From positions 868,001 through 932,000 of the forward strand of contig JAALGZ010000013.1 in the NCBI GenBank assembly GCA_015227615.1: a stretch of 64,000 nucleotides of DNA. The letters are read 5' to 3'. This DNA is from Labyrinthula sp. Ha. Taxonomy: Eukaryota > Sar > Bigyra > Labyrinthulida > Labyrinthulaceae. Positions 1-12,249 of the stretch are shown piece by piece. A program made the position numbers and the translations under genes. The notes beneath the pieces are model-generated. The model was given only the letters and a program-made list of their open reading frames with translations, made no database searches and was not told where the DNA came from. The stretch's first letter is position 1. The number at the start of each line of letters is the position of its first letter.

Positions 1-1
1 A

Positions 2-1561
2 CGTACAAAAACTTTACCAAGCACCTCTAACGAATTTTCTGTAGGTGTCATTAGCTGTACGAGCTTATATTCAGGGTATTTTCACGCGTACAATCATCTC
101 TCGAAGTCAAATGTTGATCTTGTACTTCATTTGGGAGATTACATCTACCCAGATGCTGATGGAGAAGAATGCTATAGATTTCCTCCTGGAATGTGTAATG
201 ATCGCTTGTTTGGTGGCTGCAGCTACCCCACTGAAGTTGAGAACGAATATATCAACAATTTTGGTACCAGGTTTACCTGTGAAATAAATGAACTAGAAAA
301 GTATAGATGGACACATGACATGTATCACCTGGATCCTGATCTTCGTGAAGCTCGTAGGTTATTACCATTTGTTACTGTGTACGATAATCATGATTTGAGC
401 TATACTGAGAAGGATGGTGAGAATGTTGGCCTAAGTGCTTTTGTTGAGCACGTACCAGTGCGAATGAGCAATGGCACAGTTAATAAAATATTAAAAATAG
501 GGGACTTGGTTGAAATTATCCTCCTTGATACAAACCTGTTTGTAGAAGATGAAAGCTTGCTGGGCTTTGAGCAAGAAAATTGGGTTTATCGGACTTTGAA
601 CGAGACACAGGCGCAGTGGAAAATAATTGCAAGTACAAAGGAGCTAATGCCTTTTGCAATTAATAGGGTTGGGATAGTGATTTCTAGAATATTCTTTAGA
701 GGAACGCTTTCTGTTTTTTTCATCTTACTGGTGTTAACAGCTTTGGAAGCTAAATTTGGGTACGAGGAAAGAAAATCCATCTCCCTAAAAGCATGTAGAA
801 AACTTATCGATCTAAAACCAGGGAATAGTCTCACCAACTCGATAGATAAAAAAAAGGAGGATATCAGTCCTGAGGAAAAAAACAACAAAAAGTTGGACGG
901 CACTGTCTCGGAGAAAGTAGGTGAGATGTATGGGCAAAAGTTTTTGAGAGTATTGAATACATTTACTTTTTGTTTCTTGCTCTTCGCGCTAGTTATTTGG
1001 TTAATTGCGGGCATAGTTTTGGATAGGTTATTGAATGTGAGAGAAATAGTTAACTTTGATGGAAATCCTTCTCATAATTGGAACGGGCAGCATGCAAGTT
1101 TAATGCGGCTATTTAGTGCATTAAAAGAGACTAACCAAGGTGATAACAATATATTTATAACAGGCGATAGTCATTTTACTGTATTGTCAAATGTCTTCCC
1201 TTTTGAGACAGAAAAATATTCCACCTTATTTGATGAGAGGACAGAAGATAAATTAGGTGTGGAATTCTTGCCTTCTAGTGGGACTAGAGGGAATATTGAT
1301 GAAAAAGTAGATGAAATAATTGGTTTTGGTGTGGATACTTTTATAAACAAGTTCATCTCTCGAGTAATTAGAGATGTTGTTATTGAAAGTAACCCACAGT
1401 TTCATGAGCATGAATCAAATAGCCACGGATATGGTCGGATAGATATTAATCTAGAGAAAGCCGCTTTTACTGTGAATTACTTCCCTATACTGAAAAGGAA
1501 CCCTGATCGGGTGAAAACGCTTGAAGCTGAGATGATACATAATGAGAACTGTTATAATTAA
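2..1561 (+). CDS. PhoD-like metallophosphatase with internal membrane segments (5' end outside window)
   Basis: The frame is open from base 2, so the 5' end lies upstream of the window. Family knowledge: PhoD-type phosphatases are metal-dependent phosphodi/monoesterases, usually extracytoplasmic. Seen motifs: VISCTSLYSGYFHAYNHL then HLGDYIYPDAD (bases about 125-160), YDNHD (about 382-396), NPSHNWNG (about 1060-1083) and GDSHFTV (about 1164-1184). These match the metal-binding order of PhoD proteins. Odd: between the IIASTKELMPFAI block (about 625-660) and the NPSHNWNG block lies an insertion of about 130 residues. It carries two hydrophobic segments, around FFILLVLTAL (705-740) and FCFLLFALVIWLIAGIVL (about 967-1020), joined by a charged Lys/Glu-rich loop. 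Ordinary PhoD proteins do not have this. If both cross the membrane, the two halves of the domain lie on the same side with the charged loop on the other (inference). No intron is seen. Family call is good; substrate is unknown. Confidence 0.8.
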   Translation, partial: RTKTLPSTSNEFSVGVISCTSLYSGYFHAYNHLSKSNVDLVLHLGDYIYPDADGEECYRFPPGMCNDRLFGGCSYPTEVENEYINNFGTRFTCEINELEKYRWTHDMYHLDPDLREARRLLPFVTVYDNHDLSYTEKDGENVGLSAFVEHVPVRMSNGTVNKILKIGDLVEIILLDTNLFVEDESLLGFEQENWVYRTLNETQAQWKIIASTKELMPFAINRVGIVISRIFFRGTLSVFFILLVLTALEAKFGYEERKSISLKACRKLIDLKPGNSLTNSIDKKKEDISPEEKNNKKLDGTVSEKVGEMYGQKFLRVLNTFTFCFLLFALVIWLIAGIVLDRLLNVREIVNFDGNPSHNWNGQHASLMRLFSALKETNQGDNNIFITGDSHFTVLSNVFPFETEKYSTLFDERTEDKLGVEFLPSSGTRGNIDEKVDEIIGFGVDTFINKFISRVIRDVVIESNPQFHEHESNSHGYGRIDINLEKAAFTVNYFPILKRNPDRVKTLEAEMIHNENCYN

Positions 1562-4500
1562 ACTCTTACGTATTGCTTTCTGCTGAATATATATCGAGGA
1601 AAACCCATTTGAATCTATGATATAAATCTCACCTTTTATTACGGCCCAGTTTCTGTTCAACCATGTATCTGACCTTCCTGCTCTCTTAGTAGAGTATGTT
1701 AAATATTACAATTGACACTTCAAGATTGACTAACCTTTGCACTTTTGGTATAAGATATACTTGAATAGGTTACTGCTTCAAGAAAGTATGTTATAACCAC
1801 CTCCATATTTTTTTTAAATACTTAACTTACAGATCATGTGGTAACATGGACTGCTCAAAAACGTTCCAGTTTCATATGAAAGTTTTTGAAGATTTCATGA
1901 AATGGCGCCTAAAAGTAATTGCTTATACTGTTTTCTGTGAGTTCAAGTAGTTGCTATGAAGAACTTGGTATGGGATTACACCCTTCTATCGCAATGCGAG
2001 CATATACTTTTATAGTTTGGGGCATCAGAAGTTGCGGCACATAAAAAACCCTCATCAATCATAAAACCCAATATTTATTTTACTGGCGCCGTTAGGGGAC
2101 CAAATAACAACGAAATATTATGTATTCTATCGTAGTATCATATAGAGAAAATTCAAATGATCTAAAAAGCCATTGATGCCAGGTTTAGAGCCAAGTCTAA
2201 ACGGGTGTCCTATATAAGTTTATGGCCAACAGAGAACTTGATTAATATAGTAACAGAAAAAGACAAGTTTTATTAAATCAGTGTGGAAACTAGCTTCTTG
2301 GTAGGTCGTCGTGAAAATACAGTAGTTCAAAAGGTAACACCTAACAAACATCAATCTCCCTAGGAAGAAACAAGAGGTCGGGTTAGCCAGAATTTCGCCT
2401 ATATATCTGTGATTAAGGTTGCATCGAAAGCTTAAAACTTCCATTTAAGAATTTCTTTTAGGATTCAGTTACAATAATATATAATTCCCTGTTTTCCCTT
2501 CAATTATGCGACATTAATTTTAATCTAGCAATGCACAATAAGTGATGAATCGAGGAAGACGAAACAACCTAGATTGAAACATATAATCCGAGTAATAAAT
2601 GCTCTCTAAAGAATCTAAAACTATTTATCCGTGTTGGGAGAAACAGTGCAGATTCAAAAAAAGACATCTAATACTACTGCTAAAGTTGTACATATTCTTA
2701 CCATGAGTTGTAGTAATACTGGATTGTTGTACTTGTTTCTTTTATTCTAATAACTTCAAAACAAATTAGGTGTATATATCATTAACTTTGAGTACTGAAC
2801 AAAAAATGAACTGGTAATTAGATTTATTTTTCGTTAACAGTTTTTGATGTGTTTTAAGAAAACAGCTGTTATCGACACATCTGAAACTGTAAAATGACAT
2901 CAGTTTACCCATATGCAAATAAATGGCTAAGGATATGTGTAGTTAGCTAAAATCTACTAGACCCAAATTACCTTTTATATTTATAGTATTCGGCATTCTT
3001 TATAGATAATTATCATTTCTCTTTTACTTTCTCATATGAATTGAACATGTGCAATCGTAAGTAAAATTATGAGAAGCTGCATACTAGTAGAGTCAAAATG
3101 GCCCCGCCATTTACCAGGGAAACCATTATTTTAGTTAGAATCTTTATTGAGAGATGCGGAAAAAAAGCGCAGTAGAGAAGACAATTATTTTGAGTGAGTA
3201 CAATGAACAACTGTTACCGCGTTAAACAATTTAACTTCGAAGATGTCTTTTCAAGACCTATCTAGAATGAAACACAGAAAAACATTTTTCAACGTATAAG
3301 ACGCAGCAATGAGAGGTGAATTGATGCTAAATTTTTTACAAGGTAAAACTTCAATAATTCTAAAGATAGCAGTAGTTGTACGTGATAACATTTCCCAAAA
3401 TCTAAAATGATTGACTATACTATCAAACACTGGTAAGGATATGTTTTGTTAGTAACAAGCTTAAGATTGTTTCAACGTGAATAACTTCTGGATTTCAGTA
3501 TCTTTGCTTCTTGGAAATTGCTCGACAAAAATCTGGTTGATAAGTCCTGCTACTCCATTAATGGTAAAGATTGTATGAACAAGTTTCGATTGAAAAAGTT
3601 TCGATAGTATGTAACGAGCTGATTTGGAACATTTACATATTAACCTTGCAATTCTAACCCATGTTATTGTTAGCCGACATTCTACCATGAATAATATAAG
3701 CCTAAAAATAAGATCATAAGAAATTTAAAGATATCATGACGAAAGGAATGCGATTGTTCTTTTTATTTTAGGAATGCATTTACACCAAGCTCATTAAGCA
3801 GGGGTGGTTTTAGTTGAAATCAAGTTGAGTCTACATGAATTTATGCAAGTTTCTCGCATCATAACCATAGATACTATCAACCCTTTGGCAAGAGCGTGAA
3901 CGTAAAAAGAAAACCCCAGACATATCCCAAATGGTTGGTGGAAGCGGAGTACATAGCAAATGACCATATTCAGTCCGTCGAGTATTATACTTGGCGCGTT
4001 GAGCAATCAAGTCATAAAAAAATTATCGTATTAGCTCTAGGAAAATGGAAAGATAAACTGTAAGAACAATGTAATGAACCGAGAAAATATTTAAGAATCT
4101 AGAAGCAGAAAGAAGGCCTAATTTCATATGTCTTAGCAAACTAAGATATTAACTGAAAGGACAATAGCTACCGGGATCTCCAATATTATGATTTATTAAG
4201 TTTAGCTTGGTGTACCCTAAGAACAACATACAATCTTTTACATTCACTTAACATACAGTCGTATCATTAATTAGAGCTGGTAGTAGCAAAGAGGGTAGAG
4301 TGGCACTTCTTCCCTATAGTTACAGCAGTTAATCTGTGGATAGTCTATGACGAGAAGCTGAAGGACCTCAATGGGAAAATCCTAAAGACTGAATAGATAA
4401 CCTTGAGTCATCCAACAACAAAATAAAGAGTTGGACTGGACGAGCGTATATCTGACGAAACTATGCAACCTATACCAGGAAAGCTTCAGTGGAGTAAGGG

Positions 4501-5898
4501 TATAGTAACTCCCTTTCTGATGAAACAGACCGCTCTCAGCGGGCCAGTATCTTATGCTGCCAAAAGCTAAGGATGAAAATAAACAATAACCAACCGAAAA
4601 TCTTGAAAGCAATTGGAAATAAATAAGGCCTAAGTCTTCGTAGGTTAACCTAACATATCTTTGGTAAATTTGGTGAAAGAATGCCATCTTTGCTCATGCT
4701 CTTTTATTTCTCAAGCATTGGTGCAAAATTGCGATAGGATTGGAACTGTCTTAATGTTATCTGCAGACTATGTCCCTGCGATAGAGGTAGGCCTCCAGTT
4801 CACAACCCTGCTCACTAAAGCGCAATAAGGTAAGACATGAAGCAAACATTTGCTGGGTTCAATCCTACGAGAATACATCTGAGTTGCTTTCTGTAAATCA
4901 GCGTGCCACTAACTGTTTAAATAATTCAATGACTGAATCAGTAGAGAACCTCTAATACTAAGAAGTAAAAGAAATCTACTACAGGATTCAAGTTATCTAG
5001 TTACTTTTCCCTGTGGTCTTAGTAGAACGAATGCATCAAAATAATAAATATATGTATATGTATTGATGCTTCGTCCGAGTTATCTTAAGAGCTTGATATA
5101 ATCAGGTAAATGTATCTTAAAGTGTCTATTCTTTTACATGGCGTAGCCAAACTTATAGCATGTAACGTGGAAAAAAGGAAAGTATAGCTCAAGACTTTGT
5201 AACAGCCTAGATAAGCTGAAATTTGGAGCTTCCGAAGAACTCGCTATTAACTTGTCAATCTATATATTTTATATTTTTATATTTGTATAACATTGTCTTA
5301 GTTTTCTAGGTCTACAGTTTTGAAACAGTATTTGTGTAATATTTGATGAGCAATAGCATTTCTTAGCCATGATAACATGTCCATTATATCCACAAAGTAC
5401 GAGTGTACTTGAAGCCAGTAACATATTAATGGGACACTAACAGCAGAAGATTTTGTGGAACTGTACAGAAATCTAACCAAGCATATTTTTTCTACCGGTA
5501 TAAAAATAATATAGCATGTTGATACGTATTATCAAAAAATCCACTTTGCCTCCTCTGTATCAGCAGTAAACAAAATGAGGAATTTTCACAATGGCCAGTT
5601 AGTACATTTTAAAATGTACCGGATTCCAATAATTTGATACAGGGATAAACGTAAAAGAGACCTTAAAGAGAAGACTTTCACCAATTTTCACCTAGTTTGA
5701 CACAACCCTATGTCTTGTCTTCTTCTCACCGCATTTGCAGACCGAAAATTTGTCAAAAAAAATACTTTTCTGCCCTAGGAAAGAGTATAAGTATTTATGT
5801 ATAACATAAAATAACAATAAACTGTGGCTGTGCACTGTAGTAGCAACTTCTAAGAAGAACATAAAAAGTCATATATCTAAACTTATACAAAGTAGAAA
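1562..5898. other. Gene-free AT-rich stretch, 4.3 kb
   Basis: Only short frames (at most about 100 codons) with no recognisable motif occur on either strand. Neighbouring genes here are almost intronless, so a conserved gene should have shown a long frame. I see no tandem array or clear mobile-element signature. Non-coding RNA cannot be excluded by eye. Confidence 0.5.
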
Positions 5899-7023
5899 AT
5901 GAACTATTTATCATCTTCAGATGAAGAACCACAGGAAGAACCTTTCAAAAAGAAACGTTTTGTTGATCTTTCATTGGAGGAAAAACGAGAGTACAATGTT
6001 GAAGCAACAAGAAAGCACCGTGAAAGAAAAGCAAAAGAGTTTAAAAACGAACAAATTATCTATAGAAAAAATATAAAACATAATCTTAGCTTGAGTTTAA
6101 TGGAGAAGAATCTTAGAGCACTTAGTATCAAGTATGAGGAGAAGGAGCGTATTGCAACTACGAAAAAGAGTTATACTAGACTATGGAAGAAGAACTTTAC
6201 TCTAGGACAAAAAGCTATAAAACTAAGAACTATTAAATATATGCTGAAAAATTTGAGTCGAGTAGTTGAACTTTATCCAACTTGTAACTCTCTTCGTTTT
6301 TACTCTGACTTAGAGACTGTTTTACTGAAGGCTATTCAAACATACGCAAATGTTGAAGTAGCAAAAAATGGTTCGATTGAAATAGGAAATTGTAAATATA
6401 GTGGAGCAGAAAATAGAACTAAAATTAGAAAAGAGATAAACTATAAACTTTCTCAAATATTTGAGAACAGGTTAGATATTAAGCTGACTACTCTGGTAGT
6501 TGATAAGAAGATGGATTTCTTTATTCGCTATGGATTTAATTTAAGAAACTTGGAATTTAGGTTTTTTGTAAAGACATTCGGAAATATATTGCGAAATAAT
6601 GCGTATGATTTTAAATTATATAATAAATTACTTAAAACAGAGTACAAGATCCTTGACCTGGAAACCCAAGGTTCTTCTATATTCAATCTTGGTGGACAAG
6701 GTAAAAGAATCAACTATGAAAGGTTAACAGTAAATAGACAAGAATCACTTAAGGATGGAGAAGACAGGTTACAGGTATTTTGGCAGACAAACTTGGGTGA
6801 CACAACTATCTTTTTTTGCATTGGGCTTGTTTTTGATTCTGAGAAAAGAAATTTCAAAGTATGTGGAAGGCATGTTTCGCAAATTATACTTCACCAATCA
6901 GAAAGAGAGAAAAATAGTTTGAGAGGTATTGTTTCGAGTACTATATTTCCAAAGAATAGAATAAATAATTTGATTCCACTTTGTGAATCTATTTGTAGAG
7001 GTCTTAAGAAAAACCGTCCATAA
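5899..7023 (+). CDS. bZIP-like protein A with unknown C-terminal domain
   Basis: 374 aa from an ATG. Residues about 27-45 form a basic region with the bZIP spacing N-x7-R (NVEATRKHR) preceded by EEKREY. The following helix has heptad positions occupied by E, N, L, L, Y, so the zipper is weak in its first two turns. The rest (about 110-374) is a conserved domain shared with the neighbouring gene on the other strand. Shared blocks: KNGSIEIGNCKYSGAENRTKIR versus DKYGKIEFNNQSYYGAKNRNNIR, the TTLVVDKKMDFFI versus TNLAIDRDLSKFI region, LLDIDNAQ-type and NLxYxRxxVxR segments. I do not recognise this domain; a START- or PAS-like sensor is only a guess. Probable role is a nuclear DNA-binding regulator (inference from the basic region). 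Ends 139 bp from its tail-to-tail paralogue. Confidence 0.65.
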   Translation: MNYLSSSDEEPQEEPFKKKRFVDLSLEEKREYNVEATRKHRERKAKEFKNEQIIYRKNIKHNLSLSLMEKNLRALSIKYEEKERIATTKKSYTRLWKKNFTLGQKAIKLRTIKYMLKNLSRVVELYPTCNSLRFYSDLETVLLKAIQTYANVEVAKNGSIEIGNCKYSGAENRTKIRKEINYKLSQIFENRLDIKLTTLVVDKKMDFFIRYGFNLRNLEFRFFVKTFGNILRNNAYDFKLYNKLLKTEYKILDLETQGSSIFNLGGQGKRINYERLTVNRQESLKDGEDRLQVFWQTNLGDTTIFFCIGLVFDSEKRNFKVCGRHVSQIILHQSEREKNSLRGIVSSTIFPKNRINNLIPLCESICRGLKKNRP

Positions 7024-7162
7024 TGCTAACTCAAAGTTTCTGCTGCTTTGGAAAATATTTACGAAGGAAAAGCTTTAAAAATATAAATTGTATTATTAAA
7101 CACCATATACTTTTTAAATTGACATGAGCACTATCCAATATTAGGCACACCAAAGAGAAATG

Positions 7163-8278
7163 CTAGTTCATCATAGAGATTGCTTTTACAAAGGCAGCTG
7201 CATCCTGTAATCTGTTCATAGGATTAGTTGATCCTATGAAAGTAGCCTTAATTCTTCGATCACTTGCTTCATCTTTGACAACTCTATACTGCCAGAAATT
7301 TCCAGAAGGCATTTTCAGGCTACCATCTGTCTCGTCATAAATAAGCTTCCCAGCCGAAAAAATAAAATAAGTTTCTGTCTTGACTATCCAACACAAACTT
7401 ATTCGAACTTCACCAGTCGCCTTTGTAAGAAAACGATCAACAACGATTCTCTGGTAAGGCAGGTTTTCACAGTCTCCAAATCTAAAAAGTTCAGGTTGTG
7501 CATTATCTATATCTAATAACTTTCGGTCAATTTCATAAAGTTTTTCCCATTCGTTGTCATAGTCGTGTGATATGAATAAATACTCCAAAGCATTTGTATA
7601 TTTATCAAACCCGATGTTTTTTGTGATAATTGTAAATTTTATAAATTTTGATAAATCTCGGTCAATAGCTAAATTTGTCATTCTAGCTCTTACTCTGTTC
7701 TTACTATTACATTGCATCGAAGCATTTACTCTTCTTCGAATATTATTTCGGTTCTTTGCCCCGTAATATGATTGATTATTAAACTCTATTTTCCCGTACT
7801 TGTCAATAGTTGTTCCAGAACATGTATCAATGATCTTCTGAAGTGTTTTTTTCAATTCTAAAAAAAATAATCTGCTATTAATTTTGGGAAACCTAGATTG
7901 AAACGATCCTAAAATGCGATATAGATATTCCTTCTGTTTTACTTCAACGAGCTTCACCCGAAGAGAGGCATTTCTTTTCAATAAATTTCTCATGTTTGCT
8001 GTGTGAGATTTCTTACTCACAGCCTCATAAAACGCTGCAACTTCATTTAACCTGGCTATATAGCTTCTCAACTCTTCAACTTCATCAACTTGTTCTTCTG
8101 TGTTCTTAGCAAGTAAAATTTCTTCAGCTTTTGCCTTTTTCCTGTACTTCCTTGCCGCATGTGCAAAATATTCTCTCTGCTCTAGTCTGTCTCGTCTTCT
8201 TATTGGTTCATTCTTAACTTTTCTTTCATCTAGAACGCTAAACTCCCCTTTATCTTCCACAGTTGAGTTCTCCAACAT
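7163..8278 (-). CDS. bZIP-like protein B, paralogue of A, invariant Asn replaced by Phe
   Basis: 371 aa from an ATG. Basic region FAHAARKYRKKAKAEEIL is followed by a regular zipper, with heptad residues L, Q, L, L, Y through LLAKNTEEQVDEVEELRSYIARL and on to AAFY. Aligned to the N-x7-R signature, the Asn that contacts DNA bases in classical bZIPs is Phe here, while the Arg is kept. The C-terminal 250 residues align with gene A (identical layout, roughly a quarter to a third identity by eye). So the two are ancient tandem paralogues now lying tail to tail. Family knowledge: oomycete bZIPs with a substituted Asn have been described, which fits a stramenopile host. DNA specificity is probably altered (inference). 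Could also act only as a dimer partner of other bZIPs. Confidence 0.65.
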   Translation of the reverse strand: MLENSTVEDKGEFSVLDERKVKNEPIRRRDRLEQREYFAHAARKYRKKAKAEEILLAKNTEEQVDEVEELRSYIARLNEVAAFYEAVSKKSHTANMRNLLKRNASLRVKLVEVKQKEYLYRILGSFQSRFPKINSRLFFLELKKTLQKIIDTCSGTTIDKYGKIEFNNQSYYGAKNRNNIRRRVNASMQCNSKNRVRARMTNLAIDRDLSKFIKFTIITKNIGFDKYTNALEYLFISHDYDNEWEKLYEIDRKLLDIDNAQPELFRFGDCENLPYQRIVVDRFLTKATGEVRISLCWIVKTETYFIFSAGKLIYDETDGSLKMPSGNFWQYRVVKDEASDRRIKATFIGSTNPMNRLQDAAAFVKAISMMN

Positions 8279-11200
8279 ATTAACGGAGTGTTTCGTTTTG
8301 TTTTATGTCTTGCGTTACTTCACAGTAAAATTTCACCTCCTCTTTTTGTTGCTCTGTATTTCAGTAGTATTACCTGGTTAAGTATTCTCTAAATCTTATT
8401 GGTTGTTGTAATTTTTTTAAACGGATTCTATTTTTGACTTTGAAAATTGGAATATATAGTCGATATAATATTTAGAAGTGGGAATTTGATATAGCTTTGA
8501 CGTAAATAAAAAAGCCAGAGTAAACATTGATTCCAGATTTGTTACTTGATTTTGGGTAAACTAGGCAATAAATATATAAAGAGACAGAGTACTTTTATAA
8601 AAAGATTAAGTTCTTCAAAAGAATAATATTCAGAGTTGGGTCAAATAAAGGTTTAGACAGTCGCTTTGGGCAACTCAGTAGATCTTAATGAAAATTATTA
8701 TTATGCAATAAAAAGCCTAATATACCTCAAGGCAACAAGAACCAACAATTCGGTTTTGGAGCTTCAAAATGATGTCTCACTTCTCATCATGTATCAGGAA
8801 GCTCCACACTATTTTCTAGTAGTGATATACGCTTCGACTTAGAAAAATTCCAGAATTATCAATTCCGATTTCGTGCTTCAATTTTGTCGGGGGAATGTGG
8901 GACTTGAAATTCACATTGTTGCAATCTAAAAATGCAACCTGAAACTCGAACTCTAGAGTCTAACAGAGGAGTACATGCATTCAATAAGCGGTAGGCACCT
9001 GACCCCGAAAAATCTTGGAGATCTTTATTCCAGATTCCATAAAAAAAATTTGTTTGAATTTCTTAAGCGAAGAGTATCAAAGGCTCAAATTTGGAATTGT
9101 GAGGTGAGAAATAGATTGCAGATTCTAAAGAAGGAGGAGATATGCCCATCCCTACTTCCGAGCATAGAGAGTACCCTCAAACTAATTTAAATGAGAATTT
9201 CCAAAATGTACAATGGCTAGGGGAATAATTTGTTGGTAACTTCCTCAATTTATATTTTTCTTGCAAATACCGCCCTTAAGAATGGATCTACCACGGCTAA
9301 AAATCTAAAAATTTCAGAAAAAATTCCTTTAGGCTTAAGTTCGAGCTTTAACTTACTTTTTTCTTATAGCTATCGTCCCCATGGGAAGACATTCTGCAAG
9401 AATCTTCTCCCTCCAGATCCACCTGTCGCGAAGAGATATGCACCTTTAACTTTAATCTAAGTATATTCTAGTTAATTAGGTACAGAAGGCCAATATGACA
9501 AATTGTTTAATGTCATATTTCCCGGTCTTATGATCATTACCTGAAGAGAAAACTTGCAGGGATTCATTAAATAAAAAACAATTCTAAGCTAAGCACATGC
9601 GGTACATCTCGTTTAGAAGTAGAAATAAGACAAGGAGACTTGAAATAACCAGAAAAAACTGAAAATTTTGCTGTTTTCTGTGCTAAGGTTGTAAAAACTA
9701 ATAAGCTATTTATAACTCCCGTATAACAATTCTTTTTGTCCAATGAGTCATCTGTAAACTATTTAATGTCTGTATATTATTTGGCAATTAGCTGCTGTTT
9801 CTTTTCTAGGGTACAAAAAAAGCAATGTATCAACTCATCTAAAGGTAATGTTTAACTTTCAACTGGTACTAATAAATTATTCGTACTTGTATTGCAGTTC
9901 GTGTCAGCAATATTTCGATTCAATATTGAGAATAGTGTACAAAAGACCACCCATTGGCGTCAGATAACAGGAGAGCAAGATACATGGAATTAAAAAGGTT
10001 ATTTGACCTGCTGTTTATATTCTAATTGATTCTTAGGGGAAATGCTTATGCAGTGGCACCCGATCAATTTCAGAAAGTTAATATACTTTGAGTTACAAGC
10101 AGGTGAAAAACAAATACCTAAAGCGACCAAAACATAGAAAAGTTTATGTTCATGTATTCGTACAGTAACTAAAGCCTTTAAAATTTTAGCAAGGCTGAAT
10201 TATTTGGTAGTGCAGGCTAACTGAGCTAAGGTTTTACTAGTTGGCCGACCCAAAGCAAACCATAAGGACTTACGAAGTTAATACTATTAGTCATCGGAAC
10301 TGTTAGAACTTCTTAATATTTATTTCAAAGTTGGTTTGATCCTAAATATCACTTTGAGAAGTGAGATTTTGATTCGTATCAAGTGGTTGAGATTTTAATC
10401 TAGCTATCAACTGATGCTCTTTACCAGAACGAGGCACCTGGCCTTGTATTAAATCGCTAAAAAGATGTTCTTTCACTGTATGAAAACCTACAGAAAATGA
10501 GTCATACGGCATAAATATACCCTAACCTCATGTTATTTCAAGGCCACATGGTGTTTTTATATGGGCTTTTGTATGATAGAAAGAAATAGTTCTTTGTCTC
10601 GGTTTTGTATTAATAATCGGAATTAAATCAGAATGATTTGGTACCAATCAAAATTCCAATTCTCTTATTGAAAATCAGAATCAAAAGAATTATGAATTAA
10701 TTATTGATAACTTCCATGCCTAGTTTTCATGAGGTATACGAATAGTATAAAACATATCTTGGTGATTTACGCCTTGGCCAAGTAGCCAAGTTATTATTTG
10801 AGGTATTATGATATATAAAAACTGTAGTATCACTTGGGCAATATAAAAGTTTGAAAAGAAATATCAAAACTCAAGGTTTTTTTTTGTAATATCATTAGAG
10901 TTTTTATCTTCATCTCAAGCTGCAGCCCTAACCACCATAAATGCTCCAGAAAATTATTTCGGGCCAAAGTCTACTGTTACTAAAATTTTGTTGAACCTTA
11001 AGTTACCGTTCAAAAATTCCTTTACAGTTAAATAATTCTCCCTAGCAAGATAATACTGTCATTATTCGGATGTTATGGTGAGAGAGGACTCATTCATAGG
11101 AGCACTACCGAGAACTACAATAAATATACGACTCGACGTGGTATCTCGCGATAAATTAAGCTGTTTGAAATTCATTTAGAAGTTTTCCCTGAGAATGCAA

Positions 11201-12024
11201 CTGGTTCCTCTCTGTACTCTTGCTTAGAAGATTGTAGTCCTATATCTCTCTGAAAGTGCTCCAATTATTTACTGACCTTACACAGATTAAAAAAAATAGA
11301 ATTTGTGTAAAACTGTAGTAGTTTCTTTGTATGAGAAAGAAGAACGTGTTACATATATATATTTGTTCATAATGGTATTCTACTGTACAAACGCTAATTT
11401 AACAAGTTTGGGTTGCTCTAATTATTCTACTCATTTCTTTATGATGCTAATTCAAAAAGGAAATTTAAAAGGCAATAAGATTAATAACAAACAAGAAGCA
11501 AATACAGTTGTAGATCTCTTGCATGGGTAAAACTATTTAAGATGCTAGCACAGTGGCAGTCCCAATGCTTGCTCCATGGGACCATTTAAAACAGTATCAG
11601 CCGTTATATTGTCATGATAACTAAACATAGAGATGACTTTAATGGGAAATTGCCTAAATGAGTAATCTTATTTTCCTAACAAAACAGTGACACATAGTAA
11701 GTGAAAGGTATAACTCATTTTGGTTCATACACAAAATGGTATACTTTCTTATTAGAGTAAGCTATTCGAGCCCACACACATCCTGTGCTATAATTCAGTC
11801 TGCGAATGCTTAAATAAAAAAAGCAAAAAAAGGAAAATCTAACTTTAATGTCTAAATAGACGACATAATCCTAAACAAGACCGACTCCATATTAAGTGTC
11901 AAGTGCACATTCCTGTGACGCTGGTCTCTTAAAGGTGGATGAATATCAAACTGCTCATTCCTTTTAACCTTAACATTATAATATTAGCAAAAATTAACAT
12001 CAATCAACCCGTTATTTTCTGTAT
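8279..12024. other. Gene-poor stretch, 3.7 kb
   Basis: Short frames only (for example 8975-9190 and 9230-9460), without motifs. At about 10610-10730 there is a stretch rich in AATCAGAAT and TTATTGATAA words that resembles copies near 19.3 kb and 43.9-44.3 kb (see repeat entries). Nothing else is recognised. Confidence 0.45.
10600..10735. repeat. AT-rich dispersed repeat copy 1 (approximate ends)
   Basis: Contains the ordered words AATCAGAAT, TTGGTACCAATCA, CTTATTGAAAATCAGAATCA, AAAGAATTATGAATTA and ATTGATAACTTCCAT. The same order and spacing appears at about 19240-19385, with CTTATTGATAATCAGGATCA and ATAGATAACCTCTAT. Ends are not defined by inverted repeats that I can see. Confidence 0.4.
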
Positions 12025-12249
12025 TTATACTGTCAAATAGGAAATGTTCGTAGAAGAGTAGTAGTTCTTACAAAGTTGACATGCTAGCTCTACATCTTGC
12101 ACCAAATATAATTTTCGTAAGCACGTCGAAAACAGGTAAGGCTTATAAACTGAATCACCGGAGATTTTTTTAACTATCAGGTTTTTATCCTGAATTTCAT
12201 ATGATATTGTTTGATTTGGATGAAGATATAAAGCTTGTCTTTGGTTCAT
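12025..12249 (-). CDS. Possible small protein, 74 aa, unknown
   Basis: An ATG frame of 74 codons beginning MNQRQALYLHPNQTIS, lying head to head with the WKF-domain gene (94 bp between the ATGs). It contains a CQLC pair near the C-terminus. No family recognised. It could equally be a chance frame; support is only its position next to a gene and its non-repetitive composition. Confidence 0.22.
   Translation of the reverse strand: MNQRQALYLHPNQTISYEIQDKNLIVKKISGDSVYKPYLFSTCLRKLYLVQDVELACQLCKNYYSSTNISYLTV

Noticed and set aside
586-1014. 142-codon minus-strand frame over the PhoD insertion
   Set aside because: A shadow frame; the plus-strand frame continues through it without a stop between conserved PhoD motifs.
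4382-4687. 101-codon minus-strand frame
   Set aside because: No motif, unusual composition, isolated in non-coding DNA; probably chance.
4770-4865. Possible tRNA around GGGTTCAATCC
   Set aside because: The T-stem pairs poorly and no cloverleaf can be drawn upstream.
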